From Brassica napus (lineage: Eukaryota; Streptophyta; Magnoliopsida; Brassicales; Brassicaceae): 64,000 nucleotides of DNA. The DNA lies in NCBI RefSeq assembly GCF_020379485.1, contig NC_063447.1, positions 57,587,452-57,651,451 of the forward strand, given 5' to 3'. This document shows positions 11,701 through 23,121 of the stretch, in pieces (position 1 is the first letter of the stretch; the number at the start of each line of letters is the position of its first letter). A model generated the notes under the pieces. It was not told the DNA's origin and made no database searches. It saw nothing but the letters and a program-made list of their open reading frames with translations. A program made the translations under genes and the position numbers.

Positions 11701-13035
11701 CACTGAGAACTTTGGGTTTTGGTTATAAGATCTTAGAACCGTTTAGAGCGTATGCTTAAGTGGTTGCTTTCTTCTCACAAAAACAAGAGAGAAGTGTGCA
11801 ATTTAAGAAGGATCCAAAGGGTGGAGGACCCCACAAAACCGTATGACTCGGCTCAAGACTAATGTTAAGAACATGTTATACTTTGCATGTTTTAGTTTTT
11901 GGCTTGAAATATAAAAGAGTATTCGCCCTCGAATATTTCCAAAAATGGAAAGTTCTATGCTCCATGATAGCATCTTTTCTTAGCCATTCATCAACAGAAA
12001 CGTAGTCATTGTTCTTTTTTTTTTTTTCCTTTTTCTCTTTTGGTTTTAGCAGCAATGTTCTTGATTAGACTGTATAGATTTAATATTAATCAGGTTCATG
12101 CGGTATGCATATGTGTTTAATCATGTAAATTTTTTATTACTCGATCCGTTAAACCTACTCTGATTAAAGTGTTTTTGGTATAGCATTTGCCTTCTGTCTA
12201 TATATTAAACTATTTGCTAAGTAAAGCAACCTGGAACTTTTAACTCTACCGGTAAAGCCTTATGTCTTACACATGTGGAAGTGCTAGGTTCAAATAAAAA
12301 CATCAGTTTAGAGTGTTCTACGTACCTAGGTATTCAATGATGGTGACATTTCTTTTTTGCTGTATGTAAGGAATTTTTAAAATTTAATATATAACACAGT
12401 ACGTTTAAGCAAATTCATTAATGTTATTCCATATTGATTTTAAATTAAATACATACATGCATGTAAAATAGCTTTGAAATCATTGATCCAATCATTATCA
12501 AGGAGAACTTTTAGTTATGCTGAGTCTGAATAAACTTCTCAGACATGAAAAAAACAATTTAAGGCTTAGCATGAATAGATTTGTTGGACATGCATGGTTG
12601 TTTGCATGATGTCTGAAGTTCCACTCCTATTCATTTTTCATTATATTGCCACAACAAATAAACACGTATGCATGCAGATATTTGTGTATTCACTGTAGAA
12701 ACTTATGAAATTAATGCATGGTATAAAAGTATTATTTTTACCATAATTATTTTAACAGGTAGTTTCTAATTAGAAAGAAAACACCCGAGATTATGCAGAA
12801 GCTAGATCGTTGATGTCTTCGAGTTCATCTTAGTTTATTTCGGCTTTTTAAAACTTTCGGAATATTTTTTTTCTATTTCGGTTTGTATGAATTTTAAACT
12901 TTCTGAATGTTAATTTTTTTTCCTATTTCGGTTTGTATGAATTTAAATTATATAATATTATTAGTTTTAAATTTCTGATTTTTTTAATTTATTAATATCA
13001 AAAAAATATATAAAAATGCAAAATCAATTCGTTTT
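11701..13035. other. CEP4 5' region and intergenic DNA
   Basis: No gene is supported. The first 200 bases should hold the CEP4 promoter and 5' UTR. The sequence tctaccggtaaagccttatg followed about 45 bases later by gctaggttcaaat (12244-12300) is a weak SINE-like box A/box B pair. From 12840 a phrase of the form atttcggtttgtatgaattt is repeated twice with T-runs between. The rest is AT-rich. Confidence 0.4.
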
Positions 13036-13428
13036 TAAAATTGGTATATACCGACGGACAGGGTCGTCGGAATATACCGACGGATATATATCCGTCAGAA
13101 TTTACCGACGAACCACATTTCGTCGGAATATACCGAGGAACACCCTACGTCGGAATTGTCCGAGGAACGTTGTCCGTCGGTACGTAGTTTTTCCGATGAA
13201 CTCTGGTCTCGTGTGTCCGCATCGTAATATCGTCGGAAGTTCGTCAGAATGACGTTTCTCGGTATTCGTCAGAAAGTCGTCGGAAGTACTGACGAAATTC
13301 CGACGAATTTTTTTTTTCCGACGAAACGATACCGACGGATAGGTTCGTCGGAAATTCGTCGGAATCGGGCTATTCCGACGAATTTCTGACGATTTCGGCC
13401 ATTAGAATCCCCCTGTTTTCTTGTAGTG
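13036..13428. mobile_element. Truncated CACTA (En/Spm) element end
   Basis: The right end ctgttttcttgtagtg at 13413-13428 is the exact reverse complement of the CACTA terminus seen at 60465. Inside it are dense copies of the subterminal words ccgacgga, cgtcggaa and ccgaggaa. No matching left terminus was found upstream, so this is a one-ended relic or the tip of a larger broken element. Confidence 0.8.
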
Positions 13429-14884
13429 TAAGAATCAGATGGTTTTGTCAAAGATGCGTAGAGTTCTACATACGCTAGAGTTCACTTCGAGCTTTGAAAA
13501 TAATTAGTTTTTATAGTATAAAATGAAAAATGCTAAAAGAGAAAAAATAAAGGCAGATTCATTATATATAATACTTAAATTAAATAAAAACATCATGCGA
13601 ACTTTGAATTCCAGCCAGTCAGAATAAAAAGGAACTGGAAGCTGTCACCATCACAAGATTAATTCTTTTTCGGTTAAGGAAACCCTTACCTCAAATGGTC
13701 TACTCAGAGGAACCCTCACATCAAAGCTAATAACTAAGTCGCAATATATATCGATCATATATATTCGATTTCGCGTACGTTTTATATTCACGAAAAACTA
13801 CTTTTCTTAAAGCCAGTGCTCTTAAGTTTAAAATTTTAGCTTAACATAAGATACGGTCTCTTAACGTAATATAAGATATCTGCTCTCTTAGAGATATAAG
13901 AGATATATATTACGTTAAGAACCCCAACCTAAGAGACCTGTAATAAACATGTTCTTATGCGCTTTATCAGAAAAAAGAAAAGACTACTCTTCTGTATTTC
14001 GAACTCTTATAAAATCAGAGTAATTATTATTTTTCCTTTTGTACACAAACCATAACTTCATTTCAAACAAGTTAAAAATTCATGTTTGTACCATTTGTTT
14101 CTCGAAATCTAGGGTTGAATCTGTTCAAAGATTATATCTGCCCAATTGCCCCTTGATACTTTAGCATAAGTACTCATAGTCACATGTTTCAGTACTAATT
14201 TAGTTTTACCATATTCTATATGTTGCAGGGAATCAAGTTCCATGGGTCCCGTTCATTAGATAAATTTATCTTGCAGATTAAAGGAAAAGATGGTGTATCT
14301 TTGGAAATTAGAACATCAGTATGACATTTTCCAAAAACTTTCCAACGTTTACATCAGCGTTTTCGATCGTGAAATTTGGTTATTTTTTCAAATAGTAATA
14401 GAAGAAAAAATAGGATGAATCTACGACTGGTTTGAAGAGAAAAGATTCACGGCGTGCCCAACTATTTTTTTTATTTATGAGCTGTTCTTTGGTAAAAGTG
14501 AGAGATCCAAAGATGTTTCCATAAAATGACAAGATAAAAGCGTTTGTCGTATATAAAGCGAGAGAGTTCTGCTCTTTTAGGAGTACCCAAGAACTCATAA
14601 AGTCAATAAGAAAGACTATGTTACTTAGCATGAATCCTGACCAGGGATCGGACAGCTAACAAGATAAAACATCATGTTCTCGAATTTTTAACCACTATTG
14701 ATGCTTGAACCAATTAGCGTGACTATACTACATAGTGTCAAGGGTGCAAATGGAAGATGGGTAAACCCATCATGACATCCTTTGTAGGAACATGCCAAAC
14801 CTCTCTAAAATTGGCCAATGAACCCTAGAATTAAGGTAAATTTGACACTATAAAACTAGACTATACAAAGACGTGGCGATATTT
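13429..14884. other. Intergenic DNA with a foldback near 13.86-13.92 kb
   Basis: No coding region is supported. cttaacgtaatata (13860-13873) and tatattacgttaag (13906-13919) form a 14-bp perfect inverted repeat around a loop that itself contains agatat/atatct repeats, suggesting a small foldback element. The last 16 bases, agacgtggcgatattt (14869-14884), are the left target duplication of the LINE fragment. Confidence 0.45.
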
Positions 14885-15309
14885 TTTTTTGTAACACAAA
14901 CTTTCATTCATTCATAAACTTAAGCTCCATTGTCCAAAGAAGCTATTACATAAGATTCATTCAACAAGGCTTGTTTAGCAAGGGCATCTGCCTCCTTGTT
15001 GTTGCCACGTTGAATCCAAGTGAAAGAGATACAATCAAAAGCAAGAGATAGACTGATAATATCAGATACCACACCATAAATTTCGGGGCTTGGGGAGCCT
15101 GAGTTTATAGCTTTGATGAGTTGTAGGGAGTCAGATTTACAATGCACTCGACGGAAACCCTTATCGATACATGTTGAGAGTCCTTCCCTTACTGCCAATG
15201 CCTCTGCTACCAGTGCTGAGTTGACATAATGACAATGAGCCATATATGTACCGTTGGAGCTTCCCGTGTCGGTGATCCATCCAAGACCTGCAAGCCTACG
15301 TCCTGAGTG
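14885..15309 (-). mobile_element. 5'-truncated LINE carrying an RNase H-like domain
   Basis: The minus strand encodes about 130 residues from 15309 to a stop at 14920. They include a plant LINE-type RNase H-like domain: GLGWITDTG upstream, then VAEALAVREGL, CKSDSLQLIKAIN and WIQRGNNKEADALAKQAL. A short 3' end and a poly(A) run (poly-T at about 14881-14890) follow. The 16-bp agacgtggcgatattt occurs on both sides (14869-14884 and 15310-15325), a clear target-site duplication. This is the 3' tail of a non-LTR retrotransposon whose reverse transcription stopped early; it cannot move alone. A processed copy of a host RNase H-like gene is less likely. Confidence 0.85.
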
Positions 15310-15559
15310 AGACGTGGCGATATTTATTTAAATATAAATACACATGATACTATAAGTAATTCTCCTAAATTTTAAAAGATGATTTTTGTTAGATTAAACG
15401 CTATATTTCGTTACCAAAATTTACTATTAGAGGTCTATTATATTTTACATTTAATTTGATTTACTAAAGTATTTTACTATGTTACTTTAAGAAAAGGCTA
15501 AAACGGTATTATTTTCAGTTTTAACAACAAAATATCCCCTGGTCATGCAACCTGCTATT

Positions 15560-16215
15560 CTGACGTCGAAGCCATAAAGGAGAAGTTTTCAAAGCTATAT
15601 AACTCGGTGAAGATGTGACGGGAGAATGCAAGGGTGTGCAAACCGCTTTGGCTATATCAAACGCTATAACACATCTTGCCAGTATGTTAAAATATTTCTG
15701 TAAAAAAGTGGATGGTATATGATGAAATATGGTATCACTACTTCTTTGTTAACTACTGAATTACTTGGATTTGCAGCCTCAGTATTGGGCGTGCTCTAGA
15801 AGCTGGAACCTTTGTCTGAAGACAACAAGCAGAGATGGAGAAGAGAAATGGATTGGTTACTTTCTATAACTAATCGCATGATTGAGCTAGTCCCATCAAG
15901 CTAGATGGAAAAAATGGGAGATCACTTGAGGTACATAAGCTAAGTTGTTTTGAAAAACATATACACTCCACATTTCAATAAAAGAACCTGAACTGGATTT
16001 CTTTTATATGAATCTGCCCCGCTCTCAGGAAACTGGACTCCATGATTATTGAATGTTCTCCCTTCTCTTTGATCAAGTGTTCAACTTCTTTGTTCTTTCT
16101 CCTAATCTGATGAATGCACATGAAACACTGGACTCTGTGGTAAATACAGAGTTTTGGTACTCAGAAGTAGGTCGTAAGGCAAAGGGAAAGAACAAGATTG
16201 CAAGGGAGAGCAAAA
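15560..16215 (+). pseudogene. RopGEF (PRONE domain) pseudogene fragment
   Basis: Four exon-like pieces in order and strand match the PRONE domain of plant ROP guanine nucleotide exchange factors. Piece 1 (15568-15681, before gtatgt) gives KEKFSKL, GEDVTG and [18 protein letters not shown] with a base change breaking the frame. Piece 2 (15778-15930) gives [20 protein letters not shown] and [12 protein letters not shown], then a stop. Piece 3 (near 16010-16060) gives [15 protein letters not shown] after a frameshift. Piece 4 (near 16112-16170) gives [17 protein letters not shown]. Introns are retained, so this came from a genomic duplication, not an mRNA. In working proteins PRONE activates ROP GTPases at the plasma membrane; this copy cannot. 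Both ends of the gene are missing. Confidence 0.8.
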
Positions 16216-16806
16216 GATGATATATGACTTCCATCTCCTAAAGTTTTCGATCCTTCTAACACCATTTTGGAATCATGTATAATTTTGAAGCATGCAATAT
16301 TGTTCAACGTGTAATCATCCAATTCATAGTTTAATCTTGTCCTCATGATTACATAATATATATGAGATTCTGCATTAACAGTATTTCCTTTGTGTTACAT
16401 GTCTACAACACCAAATGATTAACCTATAAATAAAGTGTACGGGAAAAAAATATTAAACTAAAAATCTTTAAACTGTGAGCAAGTCATTGACCCCAAAACT
16501 ATATTAGTCTTTAAGTAAATAACTAAATGATTATAGCTTGTGCTATAAGGTAATACATAACATATAATCACACAAACATACTCAAAGATGATAAATATCT
16601 AAATCTCCCAAGTCCCAGTTTAAAGACGTTTTCATAAAATCAAGATAGTAATTCCCTTACACCCCCCACTAATCTCAACTTAAATGATCAGCCATAATGA
16701 AAAAAATTAAAAGCTAATCACATCGCCTTTCAGACTTTCACCTCCAGCTCACATAGCTATGAACTCCTTAGACCGTTTCCATCTCTTCGCTTTCTCAATC
16801 TCTTTG
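16216..16806. other. Intergenic DNA and protease promoter region
   Basis: No gene is visible. The left part probably contains decayed sequence from the RopGEF fragment. From 16640 onward the plus strand becomes C-rich and leads into the TATA box and 5' UTR of the aspartyl protease gene. Confidence 0.45.
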
Positions 16807-16816
16807 TATATAAATA
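16807..16816 (+). promoter_or_regulatory. TATA box of the aspartyl protease gene
   Basis: TATATAAATA lies 50 bases before the ATG at 16866, followed by a CT-rich and CA-rich leader. Spacing implies a short 5' UTR of roughly 20-30 bases. Confidence 0.7.
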
Positions 16817-16865
16817 CTCCTCCTCCACCACACTCTATCCATCACAATCTCTCCAAACTCAAGAA

Positions 16866-18200
16866 ATGACAACCCTAACTCTCCTCTTCACTTCCTTCTT
16901 CTTCTTGATGACTCTCTCTTCATCAACCAACCCAAGAAACTTCACCGTCGAGCTGATTCACCGTGACTCTCCCCATTCCCCAGTCTACAACCCACAAACC
17001 ACCCCCACCGACCGCCTCAACGCAGCTTTCCTCCGCTCCATCTCTCGTTCCCGCCGCTTCAGCCACCACTCCCAAACCGATCTCCAGTCCGGTCTAATAG
17101 GAGCAGGAGGCGAGTTCTTCATGAGTATCACCCTCGGTACTCCACCAATGAACGTCCTCGCGATAGCCGACACAGGAAGCGACTTAACTTGGGTCCAATG
17201 CAAACCGTGTCAACAGTGTTACAAAGAGAACGGTCCACTCTTCGACAAAACTCAATCCTCTACTTACAAGAGCGTTCCTTGCGAGTCACGTAACTGTAAC
17301 GCTTTATCTACCAACGAACGTGGATGCGACGAAGCTAAGAACGTATGTAAGTACCGTTACTCTTACGGAGACCAATCGTTCACTAAAGGAGACGTTGCGA
17401 CAGAAACTATATCTATTAACTCTGCTTCAGGCTCTCCTGTCTCTTTCCCCGGAACTGTGTTCGGTTGCGGCTACGACAACGGCGGTACCTTCGACGAGAC
17501 TGGTTCTGGTATCATCGGTCTCGGTGGCGGTCAGTTATCACTAATCTCCCAGCTCGGTTCGTCGATTTCTAATAAATTCTCTTATTGCTTGTCGCACAAG
17601 TCAGCTACCGTAAACGGCACAAGCGTCATAAACCTAGGAACCAACTCGATACCTTCCGGTCTTAACGAGGCTTCCCACGTGATATCAACTCCTTTGGTCG
17701 AAAAAGAGCCGAAGACTTACTATTACTTGACGCTGGAAGCTATCTCCGTCGGCAAAACCAAGATTCCCTACACCGGGACCTCGTATTACCCTAACAACGA
17801 CGACGTTTCGATGAAGGGAAACATCATAATAGACTCTGGAACGACGCTGACGCTACTCGAGTCAGGTTTTTACGACGGGTTTGGCGCGGCGGTGGAAGGG
17901 GCCGTGACTGGAGCTAAGCGTGTGAGTGATCCCCAGGGGCTTTTGTCGCATTGTTTCAAGTCGGGGAGTGCAGAGATCGGTTTGCCGGAGATAACCATGC
18001 ATTTCACCGGAGCTGACGTGAAGCTGAGTCCTCTCAACGCGTTTGTGAAAGTGAGTGAAGACATGGTCTGCATGAGTATGATTCCGACCACCGAAGTTGC
18101 TATCTACGGGAACTTTGCTCAGATGGATTTTCTAGTTGGCTATGACTTGGAGACCAGAACGGTCTCGTTTCAACGCATGGATTGTACAAATACCATATGA
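16866..18200 (+). CDS. CDR1-like pepsin-type aspartyl protease (A1 family), intronless
   Basis: An uninterrupted frame gives 444 residues. A signal peptide (LTLLFTSFFFLMTLSSS) is followed by a short propeptide with the NFTVELIHRDSPHSP motif common to the CDR1 group. The two catalytic motifs are DTGSDLTWVQC (Asp102) and DSGTTLTLL (Asp323). Between them is a cysteine-rich insert (CKPCQQCYK, CESRNC) typical of plant nepenthesin-type enzymes. The flap tyrosine lies in YSYGDQSF. The enzyme should be secreted to the apoplast. CDR1 itself releases a peptide elicitor in disease resistance; whether this paralogue does so is unknown. The intronless form is usual for the group. Its place before FEI2 fits my memory of At2g35615. 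Its stop is 331 bp from the FEI2 stop, tail to tail. Confidence 0.93.
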   Translation: MTTLTLLFTSFFFLMTLSSSTNPRNFTVELIHRDSPHSPVYNPQTTPTDRLNAAFLRSISRSRRFSHHSQTDLQSGLIGAGGEFFMSITLGTPPMNVLAIADTGSDLTWVQCKPCQQCYKENGPLFDKTQSSTYKSVPCESRNCNALSTNERGCDEAKNVCKYRYSYGDQSFTKGDVATETISINSASGSPVSFPGTVFGCGYDNGGTFDETGSGIIGLGGGQLSLISQLGSSISNKFSYCLSHKSATVNGTSVINLGTNSIPSGLNEASHVISTPLVEKEPKTYYYLTLEAISVGKTKIPYTGTSYYPNNDDVSMKGNIIIDSGTTLTLLESGFYDGFGAAVEGAVTGAKRVSDPQGLLSHCFKSGSAEIGLPEITMHFTGADVKLSPLNAFVKVSEDMVCMSMIPTTEVAIYGNFAQMDFLVGYDLETRTVSFQRMDCTNTI

Positions 18201-18531
18201 GACCAATGTTATAGAGATTATAAAATCATAATCAAAGTTTAAATAAATGTCACACTATTTTCTATACTCTCTCTTTGATATTGGGACTTGAAATAGCTAA
18301 AAACTACAAACATGGAGAATATAATTGAAATTATTATTCAGATTCTTCTTAAGAAAACATAACAGTGTTTCTACAATGGACATATACATTTTAGTTTCAT
18401 ATTCAGATCAAATGAAAGAGTTTAACCAATTCCAGAAAACGTACCAAAAAATACAAAAAGATGAATTGCCCGAACCTTTTGATGTGAAACAGGAAATCGA
18501 ATTGAGAAGAAGAAGAGACTTATGAATGTTA
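18201..18531. other. Shared 3' region between two convergent genes
   Basis: This 331-bp spacer must hold both 3' UTRs. The 5' half (plus strand) is AT-rich as expected of a plant terminator; the right half has purine-rich runs such as gagaagaagaagaga. No other feature is seen. Confidence 0.5.
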
Positions 18532-21500
18532 TCAATCGGAGCTGGAATCGTAGAACTCACTAGGGCAAGGAGTCATAACTTCGGACTCAAGTAACTGGAC
18601 GACTCTATGCATTGTGGGACGCTCGTCTGGACTTGAAGAGACACACTTTGTTGCTATGGATAGAAGAGCATCAAGAGACTCTGTCTCTACTCCTTGACAG
18701 CTTCTATCAACGATCTCCCGTGCACGGTTCTCGCTGATTAAGAAGTTTAGCTGCAAGATTTTATGAAAACAAATTAAATCTTTCACTTAGTCAAAATATT
18801 GTTTAGTACCAAAGCTGGACCTCGTTATGCTTACCCAACCAACAACGTTATAGCCTTTCTCGATGAAGGAGGTATCCGTGGGGAGTTTACCGCTCAAGAC
18901 TTCCAGAACCAAAACTCCGAAACTGTATACATCTGTTTTCTCTGTAGCTCTACCACTTTGCATATACTCTGCAACCACCACTCATGGTTAGGTCATATGA
19001 CAGAGTAGAAATCATTACTGTTATTACTAGTGCAATTAAGTACCTGGAGCCAAGTAACCGAATGTGCCTGCAACAATGGTTGTAATATGAGATTCTTCGT
19101 CTTCTAACAGCTTGGCAAGTCCAAAGTCTGATACTCGAGCCTCAAGATTTCCATCGAGTAAAATGTTGCTTGACTTTATGTCACGGTGTATAATCCTAGG
19201 AGAACAATCATGATGCAAGTATGCTAACCCTTTCGCTGCTCCTATTATTATATTTACTCGTGAATCCCAATCCAGCTGCTCGCCTCTCTCTGCACATTTA
19301 AAAGATTTTCACTCAATAGAATCATACTTCTTGGGTGAAGATGAAGGCTGAGGATTTTACCATGAAGAGCTTCATCAAGGCTACCACCAGGAAGGTAATC
19401 ATAGAGGAGAAGTTTTGATGTGGGTGAATTGCAGTATCCACGTAGATTCACGAGGTAACGGTGTTTGATGCTTCCAAGAATCTCAAGCTCCCTTTCGAAA
19501 AACCTATCAAACCCTTCGTTTAACTTTACTATTTTCTTCAGCGCAAAAACATTGCCATCCTCCATGTCGAGTTTGTAAACTGTTCCAAAACCTCCACACC
19601 CTATTATATGCTCTTCGTTAAGAGCTTCCAGTTTCTTGATTATGTCTTTAGAAGCATATGGCAGATCTCCATGGAACATCACGATAGACGCACCTGTATA
19701 AACAAAACCGTCTCTCATGGTGTCAAGTTTGAGAGTAATATATATAACCGAGTTCCAAATTTTTTGAGGCTGCATGGCTCACCTCCACTGACATCTATGG
19801 CAAGGCTTTTACTCTCAACTCTTCCAAGCTTTTTATAAAGAAAGCATCCCCAGAAACCCATGAGCGCCACTAGGAGCAACCCACCCACAGTAGCTGATGC
19901 ACTTATAAGCAGCTTAACGGTTTTACCTCCTTGGCCTATATATGGGAGACCAAAAAGCGAATTCATGTCACAAAAATTTCTACAGAATAGTAAAATCTAA
20001 GCTATAATTCATATACCCTGACAAGCAAATTGATGAAAACACAGCTAATTTTTACCTGCCGTAGACCCAGTAGAAGAGTTTCCCCTGTCATCTAGGCACA
20101 CCACATCAATTTGTTTTCCACACAAGTTAAGATTTCCAATGAAGCTGCAGAGAGTAATGCATTCAATTCAAGGTTCCGTTATTTTCAAAGCTAGCAACAT
20201 GGTGCTGTTGTGCAGTCACGAAAATATAACTGTTTTGCCAGATCAACAGAAGAGAAAGAGGTAAAGATGAAGTATACTTACGAGTCCTTTGAAAATCGGG
20301 CGAGTAAGCTATCAGAAGGTATTTTTCCCTCCAGAAAATTGTTTGAGACATTGCTTCAAAAGAAGAATCAACTAGTTAACAACAATGACACTAGAAAGAT
20401 ATACACATGGCTGCAAATACGCAAGTTAAGTCTAGCTCACTCACAAAGTAGTCAGCTTCTCCAACTGCCCAAATGAAACAGGGATAGCTCCATTGAGATT
20501 GTTGTTTGAGATGTCCCTTTATAAAAAGAGAAAAAATCAGTTTAGTAGTTCAGAAAAATTCAAATCATATGCCCATTTGATCTGAGTGAAGCCCTAGCAT
20601 AAACACTCATCATTATATTCTAGAAGGAGAGGGAGAAAGACTGCGTACAGATCTTTAAGCGCAGACAAGTTTCCCATTTCGCTTGGGATTGTCCCAGTCA
20701 AGTAATTGTTCTGCAAGTATCTGCATGCAAACAATTTCAAACAGGTTTCTGTAAGCCAGCTAAGCTTTTAACTGAAAAATAAATAGGTTCATCACCACTC
20801 ACAAGACAACAATCTTATACACACAATAAAGTCAGTTGTCACGAAAATTCTATTAATTTAAGAAAACAAAAAAAAAATCTCAGAAATGAAGTGTAACTAG
20901 CATAAATATTGTTATGGGAAAGCACTTACATTCCCTCCAATGCTGTGCAATTTCCCAATGCTGCAGGTATTGAGCCATATAAAGCGTTGTTATGAAGCAT
21001 TCTGCGATACCAAGGGAATACAGAAACGTTATGCATGGGGGATACTCTAATCAGAAATAAAATTTAAATAAGGTTGGCACATACAAAAGCCTCAACTGAT
21101 CCAGCTGTCCAAGCTCAGGAGGTAAAGGTCCCCTTAACGTCTGATGATCAAGATTCCTGCGCACAAGAAACATTAGGGATGAGCAAAAGATGCAGCATAT
21201 ACTAACGAAAAAGTAGTTAAAACCAAACAAGTTTCAAAACTTACAAGGCTACAACTCTTTTTGTTTTAGAATCACAAGTCACTCCCTTCCAGTTACACGG
21301 ATCAGGATCCTCTGGTCTCCACTGACTGATGCCACCATCAGATTTAGAAACTCCACTTCTAAAACTCACAAGCGCCTCACCTAGTAAAAGAAAGGAACAC
21401 AAAAGATTTATTATAAATTATTGTCAAAACACAAACTACGGAAGAGATTTGAAGGAAACAAATCGGATGTACCATCAGGACTAAGCGCGTCATTAACAAT

Positions 21501-21569
21501 CGTCAGTGCACAAAGAAAAGTGATGAAAAGAAGCCTTGAGCAGCAGTGGTTCCTCACACAGATGCCCAT
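18532..21569 (-). CDS. FEI2: LRR receptor-like kinase FEI2
   Basis: Thirteen exons: 21569-21473, 21380-21245, 21156-21085, 21001-20930, 20720-20649, 20516-20445, 20353-20282, 20144-20056, 19935-19783, 19693-19361, 19289-19044, 18968-18835, 18750-18532. All borders are GT-AG, phases agree, and the sum is 588 residues; Arabidopsis FEI2 is about 589. Order: signal peptide; N-terminal LRR cap with WKGVTCDS; five LRRs mostly on 72-nt exons; C-terminal cap; membrane helix near 236-260; kinase with glycine loop GCGGFG (310-315), Lys331, HRDIKSSN (HRD 424-426) and DFG (444-446). In Arabidopsis FEI1/FEI2 act at the plasma membrane with SOS5 in root wall synthesis and interact with ACC synthase. No damage was seen. 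A scrambled second copy lies at 26.3-33.0 kb. Confidence 0.96.
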
Positions 21570-22750
21570 GGCAGCGTTCAAGCATAGTGATTGCCAATCA
21601 TCTGAAAGAACAACCTTCAGAATCCTCCCCTCGTATCATATACTCAGTGATGCTCTTTCTTTCTTGAAGAAACACAAAGAGACTCGACTCCTGAGGATAA
21701 AAGTATCATTAGATTGTATAACAACAATAACAAGCAGAGCCCACCCCTTTCAGTAACAAGACTCAATCAAAACAAGATTCCAGATTCTTCTTCTATTGAC
21801 CTCAATTACGCATCAAGCTTCCCACAACATCAATTCAAAGATCATTGCATGGCTCTCTCTCATCTACATCTACAGCACTCAGAGGCTGCAACAGTGAGGT
21901 AGTCCCAAATCGGATCAAATCCATCTCCCAATTTTCCAGAATTAGAAATCGAAATTGCAATTCTAATCAAATGAACCTAATAAACTCCCTCCCTCTCTAA
22001 CGAGAAGCTAAAATCTGACTATCATCGCAGTCACAGCACAAGTAGAACTCTAGCCGTAGAAACAATCTTAAAACGAAATCGAGATCGATTCACACACTCT
22101 TTTGGGAGATCAACACGAACCTGAGAATGGATCCGCGAGGAGGAAGGAGGAGGAAGACGACGAAGTTGAGCTGTAAAGCAAACACTTTACGACTTCACAA
22201 AAAATAATCTGACTTTTTTTTTTTTAATTTAATTTTAATGAGAGAGAGTGAAGAGAGAGAGTGAAGAGAAGGAATCGGCTGGTTACGTACGACCCAATGA
22301 GAGAGGCGAAGTGGAGTTCACACGTGCTGAGCCGTGACTTCCCGCACGTGTCGACCGACGCTTTCTATGGAAAACCCAATAATGTTATTCTTCACGGGGC
22401 TAGAGCTTGTTGGGTTTTGGGGGGGGGGGGGTGGGTCTGTTAAGTATAATATGGGCCCAATAAGCCCATAATTATAAAACCGGTTAACAATAGCAACTAG
22501 CAACCGAGAAACTGAAATATTAGAATTTAGAAATGGTTTTCCTGTTAAAGTGACAAAAAAAAAAGTGTGCGACTCTTGTGCACAAAAAAAAAAATGTGCA
22601 ACTCACATTTTTGTATCTTAAATTTGAAAATTTTTTCTGTTAGATGACAAATTATGCGACTTTTTTGTTTGAATTCTAATTTGTCTCTGTTAGCAGATAA
22701 GTTGGCAAGAATATCATGATTCTGGAGCTCTTGGTTTTGCATTCGCTTTG
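21570..22750 (-). promoter_or_regulatory. FEI2: FEI2 leader and promoter region
   Basis: Upstream of the ATG at 21569 the sequence is conserved with the second FEI2 copy at 27423-28000 and 32460-33005, so the unit of duplication included leader and promoter. The segment 22108-22125 (aacacgaacctgagaatg) is the paralogous empty site of the Copia insertion. A run of 13 G on the plus strand (22419-22431) is absent from the second copy. Several ACGTG-type words (cacgtgctgag near 22321, cacgtgtcgacc near 22345) could be bZIP or bHLH sites; this is only a motif match. Confidence 0.6.
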
Positions 22751-23121
22751 TATTGTAGGTGATTGAAATCTGGCGATGTGTTGGGAAGCTTACAAAAGCT
22801 CAAAAAGAGTACATGCTTGATGAAAAAATTAAATGGACCTAAACTCCTGCTTCATTGTTGTATTTGTGAATTTTGTTTTCATCCTATAGCACATATAATT
22901 AGTAGTTGCAAATCAATTGGAAAACTGAATAACATGGATTTTAGATAGAATCTAGCAAAACCATAAGTCTAAACACCAAGAGAGACATCATATATAACAC
23001 ACAAAGAGCCAGAGCCAAAACCACCAACAAATTATCCAACTACATATAGTCACAAGACTCTCTTATTACAAAATCGCAAGACTCTTTATCTTATTACAAA
23101 AGAAAATCTTCTTCATACGCT
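22751..23121. other. 3' flank shared with the K-box-like gene family
   Basis: The phrase tagaatctagcaaaaccata at 22946-22965 also occurs near 55485, and a shorter form near 50393, each time just downstream of a K-box-like copy. Here it sits downstream of the short gene at 23122-23407, tying that gene to the same family. No separate coding region is seen. Confidence 0.5.
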
